Part shown: piece by piece, positions 1 through 6,806 of the stretch | Layout: each line of letters starts with the position of its first letter | Numbering within the stretch: position 1 is the stretch's first letter | NCBI GenBank assembly: GCA_016303095.1 | Contig: JAEDMH010000103.1 | Span: forward strand, 1 to 8,242 | Direction of reading: 5' to 3' | Source of the DNA: Lentisphaeria bacterium | GTDB lineage: Bacteria; Verrucomicrobiota; Lentisphaeria; Oligosphaerales; Oligosphaeraceae | Length of the DNA: 8,242 nt | Position numbers and translations under genes: made by a program | The notes under the pieces: generated by a model | Seen by the model: the letters and a program-made list of their open reading frames with translations, nothing else | Database searches by the model: none | Told to the model about the DNA's origin: nothing

Positions 1-10
1 GCATTTCCAT
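1..10 (-). CDS. Possible start of a further downstream gene (partial, off the left edge)
   Basis: On the minus strand the stop codon of the 845-residue gene (TAA, 12-10) shares its last base with an ATG (10-8), giving a TAATG overlap typical of translationally coupled genes. Only three codons (Met-Glu-Met) fit before the window ends, so neither product nor reality can be judged. If real, it would be the third gene of the carbohydrate-enzyme transcript. A chance ATG is equally plausible. Confidence 0.25.
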
Positions 11-2547
11 TAGAACTCCAGTCGGAAGGAGTTTCCTTCCAGGGTGAGAGTTTCCGTTTTGGGGCAATATTGGCCTCCGGTGACCTTCACGGGAGTGAGG
101 CCCTTGGGGTGGGGCAATCGGATGCGGAGGGAAGGAGAGGTGCGTTCCAGGTGGACGGTCCCCTGGATGACGTTGTCTTGGCGTGTCACTTCCAGGTTTA
201 GTTTTCCGAAGTGGGTGCAGAGTCCTTGGATGCGGAGGGGGGCGCCTTCTTCCATCCAGGCCCGGGGGATGCCCTTGAGGAGGGTCAGACCGCCTTTTTC
301 CTCCAGGGCCAGCATCCACCGGCACTGCATGAGGAACCATCCTTCCTCGTGGGTCTTATGGCTGCTGACGTGGTAATAGTGTTCCCAGAAGGTGTAGGTA
401 TGGCGGTCTTGGAGGGAGACCAACTGGTTGTAGAAGCACTTCAGGAAGAGTTTGGTCTCTCCCCGTTTCAGGTGGGCGATGTCGTGTCGGAAGTAGTAGG
501 GCTGGGAGAGGCCGGCGTTTTCCCGGAAATGGGGATGCTGGTGGCTTTGGAGGATCAGATCGGCCAGGATGTCATCTTCGGGAAGGGCGTCGGTGAGGAA
601 GAGGGCCATGGCCCCGGAGTCCAAACGTCCGAAGATGGTGCCGTGACTGAACCATTCGCCGCCGTCGGCATGATAGGCCACATTGCCGTTGGCGCCGGGC
701 CAGGGCCCTAGGGCGGGGGTCCAGCTGCCGTCCATGAGGGGGACCAGGGGGGATTCTCCGGCGGATTGCTCCAGGCCCCGGCGGATGTCCTTCCGGTATT
801 CTGCGGCGTCCCTGGCCAGTTCCTGGGCTAGCTCCGGGGAGAAGGGAGGCAGGATTTCCGCCAGTCCGGCGAGGCCCAGATAGGCGCCGGCGTTCAGGAA
901 GAAGGCGCAAGTCTTGTCGTCGGGATCCGAGGATTTGCCGGCGATGAGGCCGCCGGTGGTCTGGGCCTCCCTTCGCTGGGCCAGGAGGAAGCGGGCGGAG
1001 TTCTCCACCTGGGGCAGCACTCGTCGCAGCCAGGCGTCGTCCCGAGTGGTCTTGTAATGTTCGGCGACGCACCAGAGGACGGCGCCGGTTTCGCTTTCGT
1101 AGTCGGCGTAGCTATTGATGAATCCCCGTTCGTCCTGGCGGGAGAGGAACCATTGGAGGCATCGGTCCACATCCCTGTGGTATCCCATGGAATCCAGGAA
1201 GAGGAGGATGGGGCTGGATTCGGTGCCGATGGGGGCGTAGACGCCCACAGTAGGCAGGAGGGGGCCATCTCCCTCTCCTTTGCCCGAGGTGGTCAGCTCC
1301 AGGTGGAGGAGGCCGGCCTGGATGCGTTCCTGGATGGCGCGCTCAGGCAGTTGGAGGAGAGCCGCCTGGGTTTCCCAGGCTTTCCAGTATTGGATGGCGC
1401 CTTGGAGATGCTGGGCATAGTCTGAGGAGAAGAGTTTCCGGGCCCGCTCCTCGGAGATGCAGGAGTGGAGCATCTGCCAGTCGAAGGTCACTTTGCCCCG
1501 GGCGGGAATCAGCACCGCCATCTCCAGCTGAGGGGTGGGCACTCCATTCAGACGGCAGACGCAGACCACCCCATGGTCTCCGTGGTGCAGCATGCCTTCC
1601 TGAAGAGGGGCGTTCTCCACGCAGAGATGGGGAACCCGGTGGAAGGCGTAGGTAGGGACATCGGTGAGGTTGACCGCCTCCACGTGGAGCCAGCAGATCA
1701 TGGCGTCCTCTTCGTCTCCTAGGGTGGCCAGGCTGGGATTCTTTTGGGGGAGGGATTCCTTTTCCTCTGGGGAGATGTTGGTGCCCAGCATGCAGGCGTA
1801 GGCCTGAAGGGGATCCGTGCCGCCTTGGTGGAGATCCTGGGGAGAGAGAGGCCCCTTCTCCCGGGTGGCGAAGAGCGTCATCTCGTAGTCCACCGTCTGT
1901 TCGTTTTGAGTGACATGGAGGATGGGGAGATGGCCTTCGTGGAGTCGTCGGGTGACCTGATGGCATCCGTGGGATCCGGGGCCCACCTCGTAGATGAAGC
2001 GCATGGGATCGGGGCGATCCGGAAGATGCCGTGGGCAGTCATGGTTCCACACGGTGATTTCTCCCCAGCTTCCCAGATCCTCGTAGACATGTCGGTTGAC
2101 CCGAAAGAACCGGGTATCCCGGGCCATCCCCAGCCAGACAGGCACCTCCGGATCCTTAGTGCTTCGGGCACAGGCCTTTTCGTAGCTCTCCTCCGGCTCC
2201 GATTCCATGCGCCGGACATCGGTGAGCAACCCTTTGGCCTGAATCGCCGCCACGATTTCCTGGTAGGTGGTCCGGGGATCCTCCGGGGTGGTGATGACGC
2301 ATTGGGCCAGGGGATACCAAAGGGGGGATTCCCGGGTGACATCCCGGAGGAAGAAGGTGAAGGGGTGGGGGCCCCGGATGACCCGCACGAGAGTGGGGAA
2401 GTCCCCCGGGGCGATGTGGGCATCCTGGATTTCCACGTCCATGGAAATGGTCTCCGCCGGGATCTCCGGCGTGCCGGCAAAGCGTCCGCCGCGCAGTTCG
2501 AGATGTCCGGGGCCACAGGGAGTCTGCCAGAGGATGCGAATGTTCAT
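10..2547 (-). CDS. Predicted cytoplasmic alpha/alpha-toroid (six-hairpin) glycosidase-like protein, family not assigned
   Basis: This 845-residue protein starts at ATG 2547-2545 and ends with TAA. I do not recognise a named family. Roughly residues 1-370 read as a beta-rich N-terminal part with few predicted helices. From about 380 to 760 the pattern changes to repeated paired helices with aromatic-rich loops, as in (alpha/alpha)6 glycosidases: YAPIGTESSP at 437-446, SETGAVLWCVAEHY at 485-498, GGEWFSHGTIFGRLDSGAMALF at about 629-650 and TFWEHYYHVSSHKTHEEGWF at 719-738. The tail (about 755-845), with LLKGIPRAW then short beta-like segments, resembles the C-terminal beta-sandwich of such enzymes. 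Glu722, Glu734 and Glu735 are candidate catalytic acids by position only. There is no signal peptide or membrane segment. The gene follows the GH78-like gene by 42 nt on the same strand, so the two are probably co-transcribed and work on the same glycan or glycoside. The leader has no G in its last 30 nt, so no Shine-Dalgarno sequence. The role as a glycoside hydrolase, lyase or phosphorylase is inference. Confidence 0.8.
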   Translation of the reverse strand: MNIRILWQTPCGPGHLELRGGRFAGTPEIPAETISMDVEIQDAHIAPGDFPTLVRVIRGPHPFTFFLRDVTRESPLWYPLAQCVITTPEDPRTTYQEIVAAIQAKGLLTDVRRMESEPEESYEKACARSTKDPEVPVWLGMARDTRFFRVNRHVYEDLGSWGEITVWNHDCPRHLPDRPDPMRFIYEVGPGSHGCHQVTRRLHEGHLPILHVTQNEQTVDYEMTLFATREKGPLSPQDLHQGGTDPLQAYACMLGTNISPEEKESLPQKNPSLATLGDEEDAMICWLHVEAVNLTDVPTYAFHRVPHLCVENAPLQEGMLHHGDHGVVCVCRLNGVPTPQLEMAVLIPARGKVTFDWQMLHSCISEERARKLFSSDYAQHLQGAIQYWKAWETQAALLQLPERAIQERIQAGLLHLELTTSGKGEGDGPLLPTVGVYAPIGTESSPILLFLDSMGYHRDVDRCLQWFLSRQDERGFINSYADYESETGAVLWCVAEHYKTTRDDAWLRRVLPQVENSARFLLAQRREAQTTGGLIAGKSSDPDDKTCAFFLNAGAYLGLAGLAEILPPFSPELAQELARDAAEYRKDIRRGLEQSAGESPLVPLMDGSWTPALGPWPGANGNVAYHADGGEWFSHGTIFGRLDSGAMALFLTDALPEDDILADLILQSHQHPHFRENAGLSQPYYFRHDIAHLKRGETKLFLKCFYNQLVSLQDRHTYTFWEHYYHVSSHKTHEEGWFLMQCRWMLALEEKGGLTLLKGIPRAWMEEGAPLRIQGLCTHFGKLNLEVTRQDNVIQGTVHLERTSPSLRIRLPHPKGLTPVKVTGGQYCPKTETLTLEGNSFRLEF

Positions 2548-2589
2548 GGTGTTGTGGTTTTTTGGTGGGGAGGGAGGGGAGCTGGGGGC

Positions 2590-4725
2590 TCAGGCCAAGG
2601 GGGCGTGGGAGAGTTCCGCGGAGATTCCCGGAGGGAGCGCATAGCGGGGAGGCTCTCCCTTTTTCAGGGAGCAGGTCAGCAGGCCATAGGGGGTGGGCAG
2701 GGAAATCTCGGCCCAGGCCAGCCCTAGGAGACGGGGCGTCAGCCGGATTTTCCGGAAGGCGGGTTCCAGAAGTTCCAGGCCCAGGAGGCGGACAGGGAGC
2801 TGGTAGGCGGGGGTGCCGCCCCAGGCGTGGGAGAAGTCAAAGGCGTAGTCCGGCTGGGGCGGGAACCATCCCTCTTTGAGCCCCTTGGGGCACTCCTGGG
2901 CCAGGGGAATCCATCGGCGCAACAAAGCCATCCCGTAGGCGGAGAAGAGGCCAGTCTTTTCCAAAGCCTCCAGGGTGTAGTGCATGAAGTAGGGCTGGAC
3001 CTCGGGGAGGTCGCTGTCCATCACCCGCCGCAGCAAGGCCCGGGCTTCCTCCCCTTCCACCAGCCCGTAGAGCACCGCCAATATGTTGGCGTGACGGGAA
3101 TAGTGGCGCCGCGGGGGATTTTCGGGGAGATAGAAGGAGACCTGGGGGGATGGGGTCTCCTGGCCGTCGAAGAAGAGCTGCTTTTCCGGATCGTAGAGGA
3201 GGCGTCGGCATGCCTGGGAGAGGCTTTCCGCCCAGGCCTTGGCCTCCTGGGCTTCCTGGGGAAGCCCCAGAAGAGCAAAGAGGGCGGCGGCGTTGTGCAG
3301 GGCGCCATGGAGAAAGGCATTCAAGACTGTTTGCCCCAGGTATTTGGGGGGATGGTGGAGAGAGAAGCCATCCACCACCAGCCAGTCCACGAACATATAG
3401 TCGGGGGGATTGTCCAGGATTCCTTCCGGTCCCATGTAGGTGCGGAAGCGTTGGAGGAGGAGTCGGAGGGCGGGGAGGCATTGCTGGATCAGGGAGAGAT
3501 TTCCGGTGAAGCGGTAGACATCCCGGAGCCATTGGACCCAGATGAGGCTGTAGGAGGTGTGGAAGAGACGCCCGTGGTTGGCTTCGAGCATTTGGGCGGT
3601 GCGCAGCAGATCGAACTCCGCCAACGTCATGTCCCCGAAGGTGCCCAGGGTCATGAGAGTTTCCATGTAGTAGTCTCCCGTGCAGGCCAACGGTTCCTGG
3701 TGCTTGGGGCTGTCCAAGTGGAGATTCTGCCGGCATATGCGCAGGGTCCATCGGCAGACCTGATAGACGGCCTCCAGCCCCGGATCGCTGCACCGGAACT
3801 CCCCCTTCTGGGGCGTGGGAAGGCAGGTCTCCACCAGACCGGGGGTCAGGGTCAGAGGGCGGGTGGCATCCTGGTTGACCACGGTCAGCAAATATCCCCC
3901 CACGCTATGGGCGTGGAAGGCCTGGAAGGAGAGGGACGGGGCGGCCAGAGTGATGGTAAGACGGTCATGGGGATGGGCGGGGGAATCCTCAAAGCACTGG
4001 AGTTCCCCTCGGCAAGGGCCATCGGCCTCCAGGGTGGGATAGCCACAGTAAATGCGGGAAAACTCCACCACAAAATCCCGGGTCTCCCCGGGGGGAATCT
4101 CCAGACTCCGCCGGCCCTCGGGGAGGATGGGGGTCTCCTGGCGGGGAGGAAGAGGGGAGGGGAGAAGGGGACGGGGCAGGGGGATGGGGACGGCAGGGGC
4201 CCAGGGGGAAGGGGAAAGGGAGCCGTCGTAGGTCGTTTCCTCCTGGAAGGCGGGGAGGACCCGGGCCTGCCAGGAGGAGTCGGAGAGAAGCCATTCCCGG
4301 GAGCCGTCCTGATAGAGGAGTTCCGCCTGGAGAATGAATCCGCCTTGGCCTAGGGAGTGGTCGCACAGGGCCACGGGCCCCAGGCACACAAGGGCATCAA
4401 AGTGGAGGGATTCCGCTCCGTCCGCCTCCCAGAGGCACACATCCCCATACCAGGGCATGGGGCGGGGCATTTCCAGCCAGTCTCCTCCGAAGGTGGCCGG
4501 CCCGCTGACCAAAGGTTTCCCATTCAGGGAGAGGTGGTAGGTGGTGTCCGCCGAGACTAGGAGGCGGGCCTGGAGGAGAGGCTTGGGCAGGGGGAAGACG
4601 CATTGGAATTGGGCCACGGTAAAGCGCTGGCCCTGGGGCACCTTCTGGTCAAAGCTGGTGGCCAGCCGGGTGGCCTGCCGATCGGGATGGAGGCGGGGGC
4701 TAAGCCAAATCCACTGGGCGTTCAT
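2590..4725 (-). CDS. Alpha-L-rhamnosidase-like glycoside hydrolase (GH78-type), cytoplasmic
   Basis: I chose the ATG at 4725, giving 711 residues that open MNAQWIWLSP; a WIW opening is common in GH78 proteins. An in-frame ATG at 4788 would add 21 residues, but it lies inside an intergenic inverted repeat. Residues 1-170 form a beta-rich N-terminal region. A proline-rich stretch follows at 172-202 (13 of 31 residues are Pro), then a further beta domain to about 310. The catalytic alpha/alpha barrel spans about 315-635 and the C-terminal beta domain about 640-711. The key motif is DSPKHQEPLACTGD at 338-351. It matches the GH78 pattern D-C-P-x-R-D-E-R-x-x-W-x-G-D in spacing, with Asp338, Glu344 (expected general acid) and Asp351 kept. 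Glu618, in KEGWF, is a candidate general base. The enzyme would release terminal rhamnose or a related sugar; substrate cannot be read from sequence. There is no signal peptide, so it probably acts on imported glycosides. It lies 159 nt after hom and 42 nt before the other carbohydrate gene. Confidence 0.85.
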   Translation of the reverse strand: MNAQWIWLSPRLHPDRQATRLATSFDQKVPQGQRFTVAQFQCVFPLPKPLLQARLLVSADTTYHLSLNGKPLVSGPATFGGDWLEMPRPMPWYGDVCLWEADGAESLHFDALVCLGPVALCDHSLGQGGFILQAELLYQDGSREWLLSDSSWQARVLPAFQEETTYDGSLSPSPWAPAVPIPLPRPLLPSPLPPRQETPILPEGRRSLEIPPGETRDFVVEFSRIYCGYPTLEADGPCRGELQCFEDSPAHPHDRLTITLAAPSLSFQAFHAHSVGGYLLTVVNQDATRPLTLTPGLVETCLPTPQKGEFRCSDPGLEAVYQVCRWTLRICRQNLHLDSPKHQEPLACTGDYYMETLMTLGTFGDMTLAEFDLLRTAQMLEANHGRLFHTSYSLIWVQWLRDVYRFTGNLSLIQQCLPALRLLLQRFRTYMGPEGILDNPPDYMFVDWLVVDGFSLHHPPKYLGQTVLNAFLHGALHNAAALFALLGLPQEAQEAKAWAESLSQACRRLLYDPEKQLFFDGQETPSPQVSFYLPENPPRRHYSRHANILAVLYGLVEGEEARALLRRVMDSDLPEVQPYFMHYTLEALEKTGLFSAYGMALLRRWIPLAQECPKGLKEGWFPPQPDYAFDFSHAWGGTPAYQLPVRLLGLELLEPAFRKIRLTPRLLGLAWAEISLPTPYGLLTCSLKKGEPPRYALPPGISAELSHAPLA

Positions 4726-4884
4726 GGTGGGCAAAGGGGAAAGAGGGGAGAAAGAAATGCGGCAGGCCGTCTTTCCCTCCGCCAGCAAAAAAGGGGGGGG
4801 AGAGAAGCGGTCTGCCGCAGGAATGGGAAAGAGGAGGGGCGGGGAGAAGAGATGGGCCCTAAAGAGGCGAACGGAGGGGAATCG
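4726..4884 (-). other. Intergenic region hom to GH78-like gene: C/T-rich leader with long inverted repeat
   Basis: This gap has no supportable gene. In the minus-strand direction it begins with about 65 nt of C/T-rich sequence, then the long inverted repeat annotated separately, then a 32-nt pyrimidine tract (4757-4726) with only two purines that runs up to the ATG of the GH78-like gene. I find no convincing sigma70 -35/-10 pair. Either a promoter of another type lies here or transcription reads through from hom. Confidence 0.6.
4751..4819 (-). terminator. Long inverted repeat with T-rich tail after hom (candidate terminator or 5' UTR hairpin)
   Basis: The arms are 4758-4769 (plus strand TGCGGCAGGCCG) and 4808-4819 (CGGTCTGCCGCA). 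They pair at 11 of 12 positions, with a single A-C mismatch in minus-strand RNA and a G-U pair in plus-strand RNA. The loop is 38 nt, long for an intrinsic terminator, but its C-rich and GGAGGG segments can pair partly and extend the stem. In the minus direction the stem is followed by TTTCTTTC (4757-4750). It could end the panD-hom transcript or form a leader structure for the GH78-like gene, whose start is 32 nt past the stem. Confidence 0.4.
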
Positions 4885-6189
4885 CTAGTTCTCCAGCTCT
4901 TCCACGGCGAAGCACACGGGGGGCTGGGTCATGTCGCTGTCCTGCCGGATTTCGTTCAGGGCGCCGTCCATGGCGGATTGGCTGGCTTTCTCCGTGAGGA
5001 GCAGCATGGGCACGGTATCCTTCCGGGCGTCCTGCTCGTGCTGGGAGACGGAGGCGATGGAGATGCCGTGGCCGGCAAAGACCCCGGCAAGGCGAGCCAA
5101 TACCCCCGCTCTGTTCTTCACCTGGCAACGCACGTAGAAACGACTCTGAATCTCGTCTTTGGTGGCCAGCTGGAGGCTCTGATCGTAGACGGGGAAGGGG
5201 GTGACCCGTCTCGGACAGTTCCGCTGACGATTCAGGGCTAAATCCACCAGGTCGGCCACCACGGCGCTGGCGGTGGCGGCCCGCCCCGCCCCACGACCGT
5301 AATACATGGTGGCGCCCACAATGTCTCCCTTCACCCACAGGGCGTTGAAGACACTGGAGACATTCCCCAGGAGAGACTCCCGGGAGACCAGGGCGGGACG
5401 GACGCAAAGCTGGATCTTGTCCCCCGTTTTCCGGATGGTGGCCAGCAATTTGATGCGATATCCCAGCTGGGCGGCATATTCAATGTCCGTCAGGGTCACC
5501 TCCCGGATGCCCTGGACCGACACGTCATCCAGGGTAAACCACTTTCCATAGACCAGGGAGGCCAGGATGGCGGCCTTGTTGGCGGTGTCATAGCCATCCA
5601 CGTCGGTGGAGGGATTGGCCTCGGCGTAGCCCGCCTTCTGGGCGGCCTCCAGCACCAGGGAGAAGTCGGCCTTCTCGTTTTCCATGCGGGAGAGGATGTA
5701 GTTGCAGGTGCCGTTGAGAATGCCGTACATGGCCTCCACGTGGTTGGCCACCAGGCCTTCCCGGAGGGCTTTGATGCAGGGGATGCCGCCGCCCACAGAG
5801 GCCTCGAAGTAGATTTCCGTGTTGTGTTCCCGGGCCAGCCGGAAGAGCTCCTCGCCGCAGAAGGCCAGGAGGGCTTTGTTGGCGGTGACCACGGGCTTGC
5901 CCAGTTTCAGGGCTTCGGAGACGAATTTCCGGGCGATGGTGGTGCCCCCCACCAATTCCACCACCACGTCTACCTCCGGGGAGTGGATCAAGGCCATGGC
6001 ATCGGAGTCCAGGAGTCCCGGGGGCAGGGTGATGCCCCGGTCGGAGGTGGTGTCTAGATCGGCGATTTTCGTCAGCACCAGATTCACGCCGGTGCGTTGG
6101 GCCATGAGAGAGGCGTTCTTCAGGAGGGTTTCCACCACCCCTGCGCCGACTGTGCCGAAACCGATGACGCCAATGCGAATAGTATCCAT
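4885..6189 (-). CDS. hom: Homoserine dehydrogenase, monofunctional, with C-terminal ACT domain
   Basis: The enzyme reduces L-aspartate 4-semialdehyde to L-homoserine with NAD(P)H, the branch step to threonine and methionine. The start is ATG 6189, giving 434 residues with TAG stop. An in-frame extension to 6375 is rejected because it runs through the end of panD in another frame and is low-complexity Ser/Pro-rich. Residues 4-18 hold the nucleotide-binding strand and loop (GFGTVG at 10-15). TANKAL at 102-107 carries the conserved Lys105. YGILNGTCNYIL at 155-166 and AGYAEANPSTDVDGYDTANK at 186-205 are family signatures, with Glu190, Asp201 and Lys205 as the expected substrate-binding and catalytic residues. 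An ACT domain starts near 351 (FYVRCQVKNRAGVLARLAGV, 351-370) and usually mediates threonine feedback inhibition in this family. There is no aspartokinase fusion. The length is normal for the single-function form. The gene begins 40 nt after panD, so the two are probably co-transcribed. Confidence 0.97.
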   Translation of the reverse strand: MDTIRIGVIGFGTVGAGVVETLLKNASLMAQRTGVNLVLTKIADLDTTSDRGITLPPGLLDSDAMALIHSPEVDVVVELVGGTTIARKFVSEALKLGKPVVTANKALLAFCGEELFRLAREHNTEIYFEASVGGGIPCIKALREGLVANHVEAMYGILNGTCNYILSRMENEKADFSLVLEAAQKAGYAEANPSTDVDGYDTANKAAILASLVYGKWFTLDDVSVQGIREVTLTDIEYAAQLGYRIKLLATIRKTGDKIQLCVRPALVSRESLLGNVSSVFNALWVKGDIVGATMYYGRGAGRAATASAVVADLVDLALNRQRNCPRRVTPFPVYDQSLQLATKDEIQSRFYVRCQVKNRAGVLARLAGVFAGHGISIASVSQHEQDARKDTVPMLLLTEKASQSAMDGALNEIRQDSDMTQPPVCFAVEELEN

Positions 6190-6229
6190 AGTAGTGGGGA
6201 AATCCGAGGGGGTGGGGTGGGAGGAAGGA

Positions 6230-6589
6230 TTATTCCTTCCGGGCGATGTGGTGATTATGGTCCCGGAAGAGGAGGACGGTGGGCTTGTGCTCGGCGGCTT
6301 CCTGGGGGTCGTAGAGTCCGAAGACCATGATGGTGACCAGGTCGCCGGCCATGCCGCTCCTGGCGGCGGCTCCATTCAGGCAGAAGATCCGGGAGCCCCG
6401 GGGGGCGGGAATGGCGTAGGTCTCAATGCGACTGCCATTGTTGTTGTTCACAATGAGAATCTTCTCGTAGGGAAGAATGCCCGCCTCTTCCAGACACTCC
6501 TGGTCAATGGCCATGCTCCCCTCGTATTCCAGATCGGCGGAGGTGACCTCCACCCGGTGAAGCTTCGCTTTCAGCAGTTGCACTTGCAT
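6230..6589 (-). CDS. panD: Aspartate 1-decarboxylase proenzyme
   Basis: PanD converts L-aspartate to beta-alanine and CO2 for pantothenate and coenzyme A synthesis, in the cytoplasm. The 119-residue product aligns by eye along its whole length with the E. coli type. KLHRVEV at 9-15 has Lys9 and His11. YEGSMAID at 22-29 contains the Gly24-Ser25 self-cleavage site; Ser25 becomes the pyruvoyl cofactor of the alpha chain. Arg54, Thr57 and Tyr58 (RIETYAI) and NGAAA at 72-76 are also kept at their usual numbers. The family is normally about 115-130 residues, so this copy is complete. The start is ATG 6589, with only a weak GAG just upstream and a T6 tract at 6600-6605. Unusually, no panB or panC is beside it; it sits between argG and hom, 40 nt before hom. 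A strongly folding leader precedes it, which raises the possibility of RNA-level control (inference). Confidence 0.97.
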   Translation of the reverse strand: MQVQLLKAKLHRVEVTSADLEYEGSMAIDQECLEEAGILPYEKILIVNNNNGSRIETYAIPAPRGSRIFCLNGAAARSGMAGDLVTIMVFGLYDPQEAAEHKPTVLLFRDHNHHIARKE

Positions 6590-6632
6590 AGTCTCAAGGA
6601 AAAAAGGAGGGACGCCCCGGAGGAAACCCCGG

Positions 6633-6659
6633 AAAAACGGGAACTCGCTCCCGAGTCCC
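6633..6659 (-). terminator. Intrinsic terminator-like hairpin 43 nt before panD
   Basis: In minus-strand RNA the arms GGGACTCG and CGAGTTCCC (6659-6652 and 6647-6639) pair as 8 base pairs with one bulged base and a four-base loop. One G follows, then TTTTT (6637-6633). This is the best terminator shape in the window. It is 147 nt past the argG stop yet only 43 nt before panD, so it may end argG transcripts or act as a conditional terminator in the panD leader. Confidence 0.55.
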
Positions 6660-6691
6660 CAGGGAAGGGACGTCCAAACAGCCCGAAAGGG

Positions 6692-6771
6692 AGACAGCCC
6701 CAGCCGGGAGGCTTCCTCTCTTTCTCCCTCCCGTGCCTTCGGCTGTCTGACAGGGGCAGGGAGAGAGGAAG
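6692..6771 (-). promoter_or_regulatory. Two mutually exclusive hairpins in the panD leader (candidate attenuator)
   Basis: Stem A pairs 6771-6762 with 6721-6712 (10 perfect base pairs, CTTCCTCTCT with AGAGAGGAAG in minus-strand RNA), plus 4 more pairs (6761-6758 with 6729-6726) beyond a 4-nt bulge. Stem B pairs 6748-6741 with 6699-6692 (AGACAGCC with GGCTGTCT) and 6733-6727 with 6711-6705 (CGGGAGG with CCTCCCG), closing a 15-nt loop. The arms interleave, so A and B either exclude one another or form a pseudoknot. The arrangement lies upstream of the terminator-like hairpin before panD. The pairing is directly visible; regulation is inference. Confidence 0.45.
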
Positions 6772-6780
6772 AAGAGACGG

Positions 6781-6795
6781 GGCAGGCGCCCTGCC
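6781..6795 (-). terminator. Short perfect hairpin just after argG (weak candidate terminator)
   Basis: GGCAGG and CCTGCC form a perfect 6-bp stem with a 3-nt loop, 11 nt after the argG stop codon. In minus-strand RNA it is followed by CCGTCTCTTCTTCC, which is pyrimidine-rich but not a real T tract. It may contribute to ending argG transcripts or only protect the 3' end. Confidence 0.3.
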
Positions 6796-6806
6796 GGGCG
6801 CGCAGG

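Larger units (their letters stand above)
6590..6806 (-). other. Structured intergenic region argG to panD
   Basis: These 217 nt contain no minus-strand ATG and no supportable small gene. In transcription order they hold a short GC-rich hairpin just after argG, the left arm of stem A, the left arm of stem B, the right arm of A, the right arm of B, and then a terminator-like hairpin with a T5 tract. The last 43 nt run to the panD start. The individual structures are listed separately. I see no clear -35/-10 pair. Confidence 0.7.

Noticed and set aside
1744..2727. 327-codon plus-strand open frame opposite the 845-residue gene and its leader
   Set aside because: It is a low-complexity Gly-rich translation that runs across a gene boundary, as expected of an antisense shadow.
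2827..4353. 508-codon open frame on the plus strand opposite the GH78-like gene
   Set aside because: It is antisense to a gene with clear family motifs. High GC suppresses stop codons opposite real genes, and the translation is Gly/Glu-rich without any domain pattern.
4726..4788. N-terminal extension of the GH78-like protein by 21 codons
   Set aside because: The extra codons come from the inverted repeat and pyrimidine tract. The internal start gives a typical GH78 opening.
6190..6375. N-terminal extension of hom by 62 codons
   Set aside because: It overlaps the last half of panD in another frame and is Ser/Pro-rich. The conserved protein starts at ATG 6189.
6613..6632. CCCCGG repeated twice near the panD leader
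   Set aside because: It is a short direct repeat in very GC-rich sequence, easily due to chance and without a matching element elsewhere.
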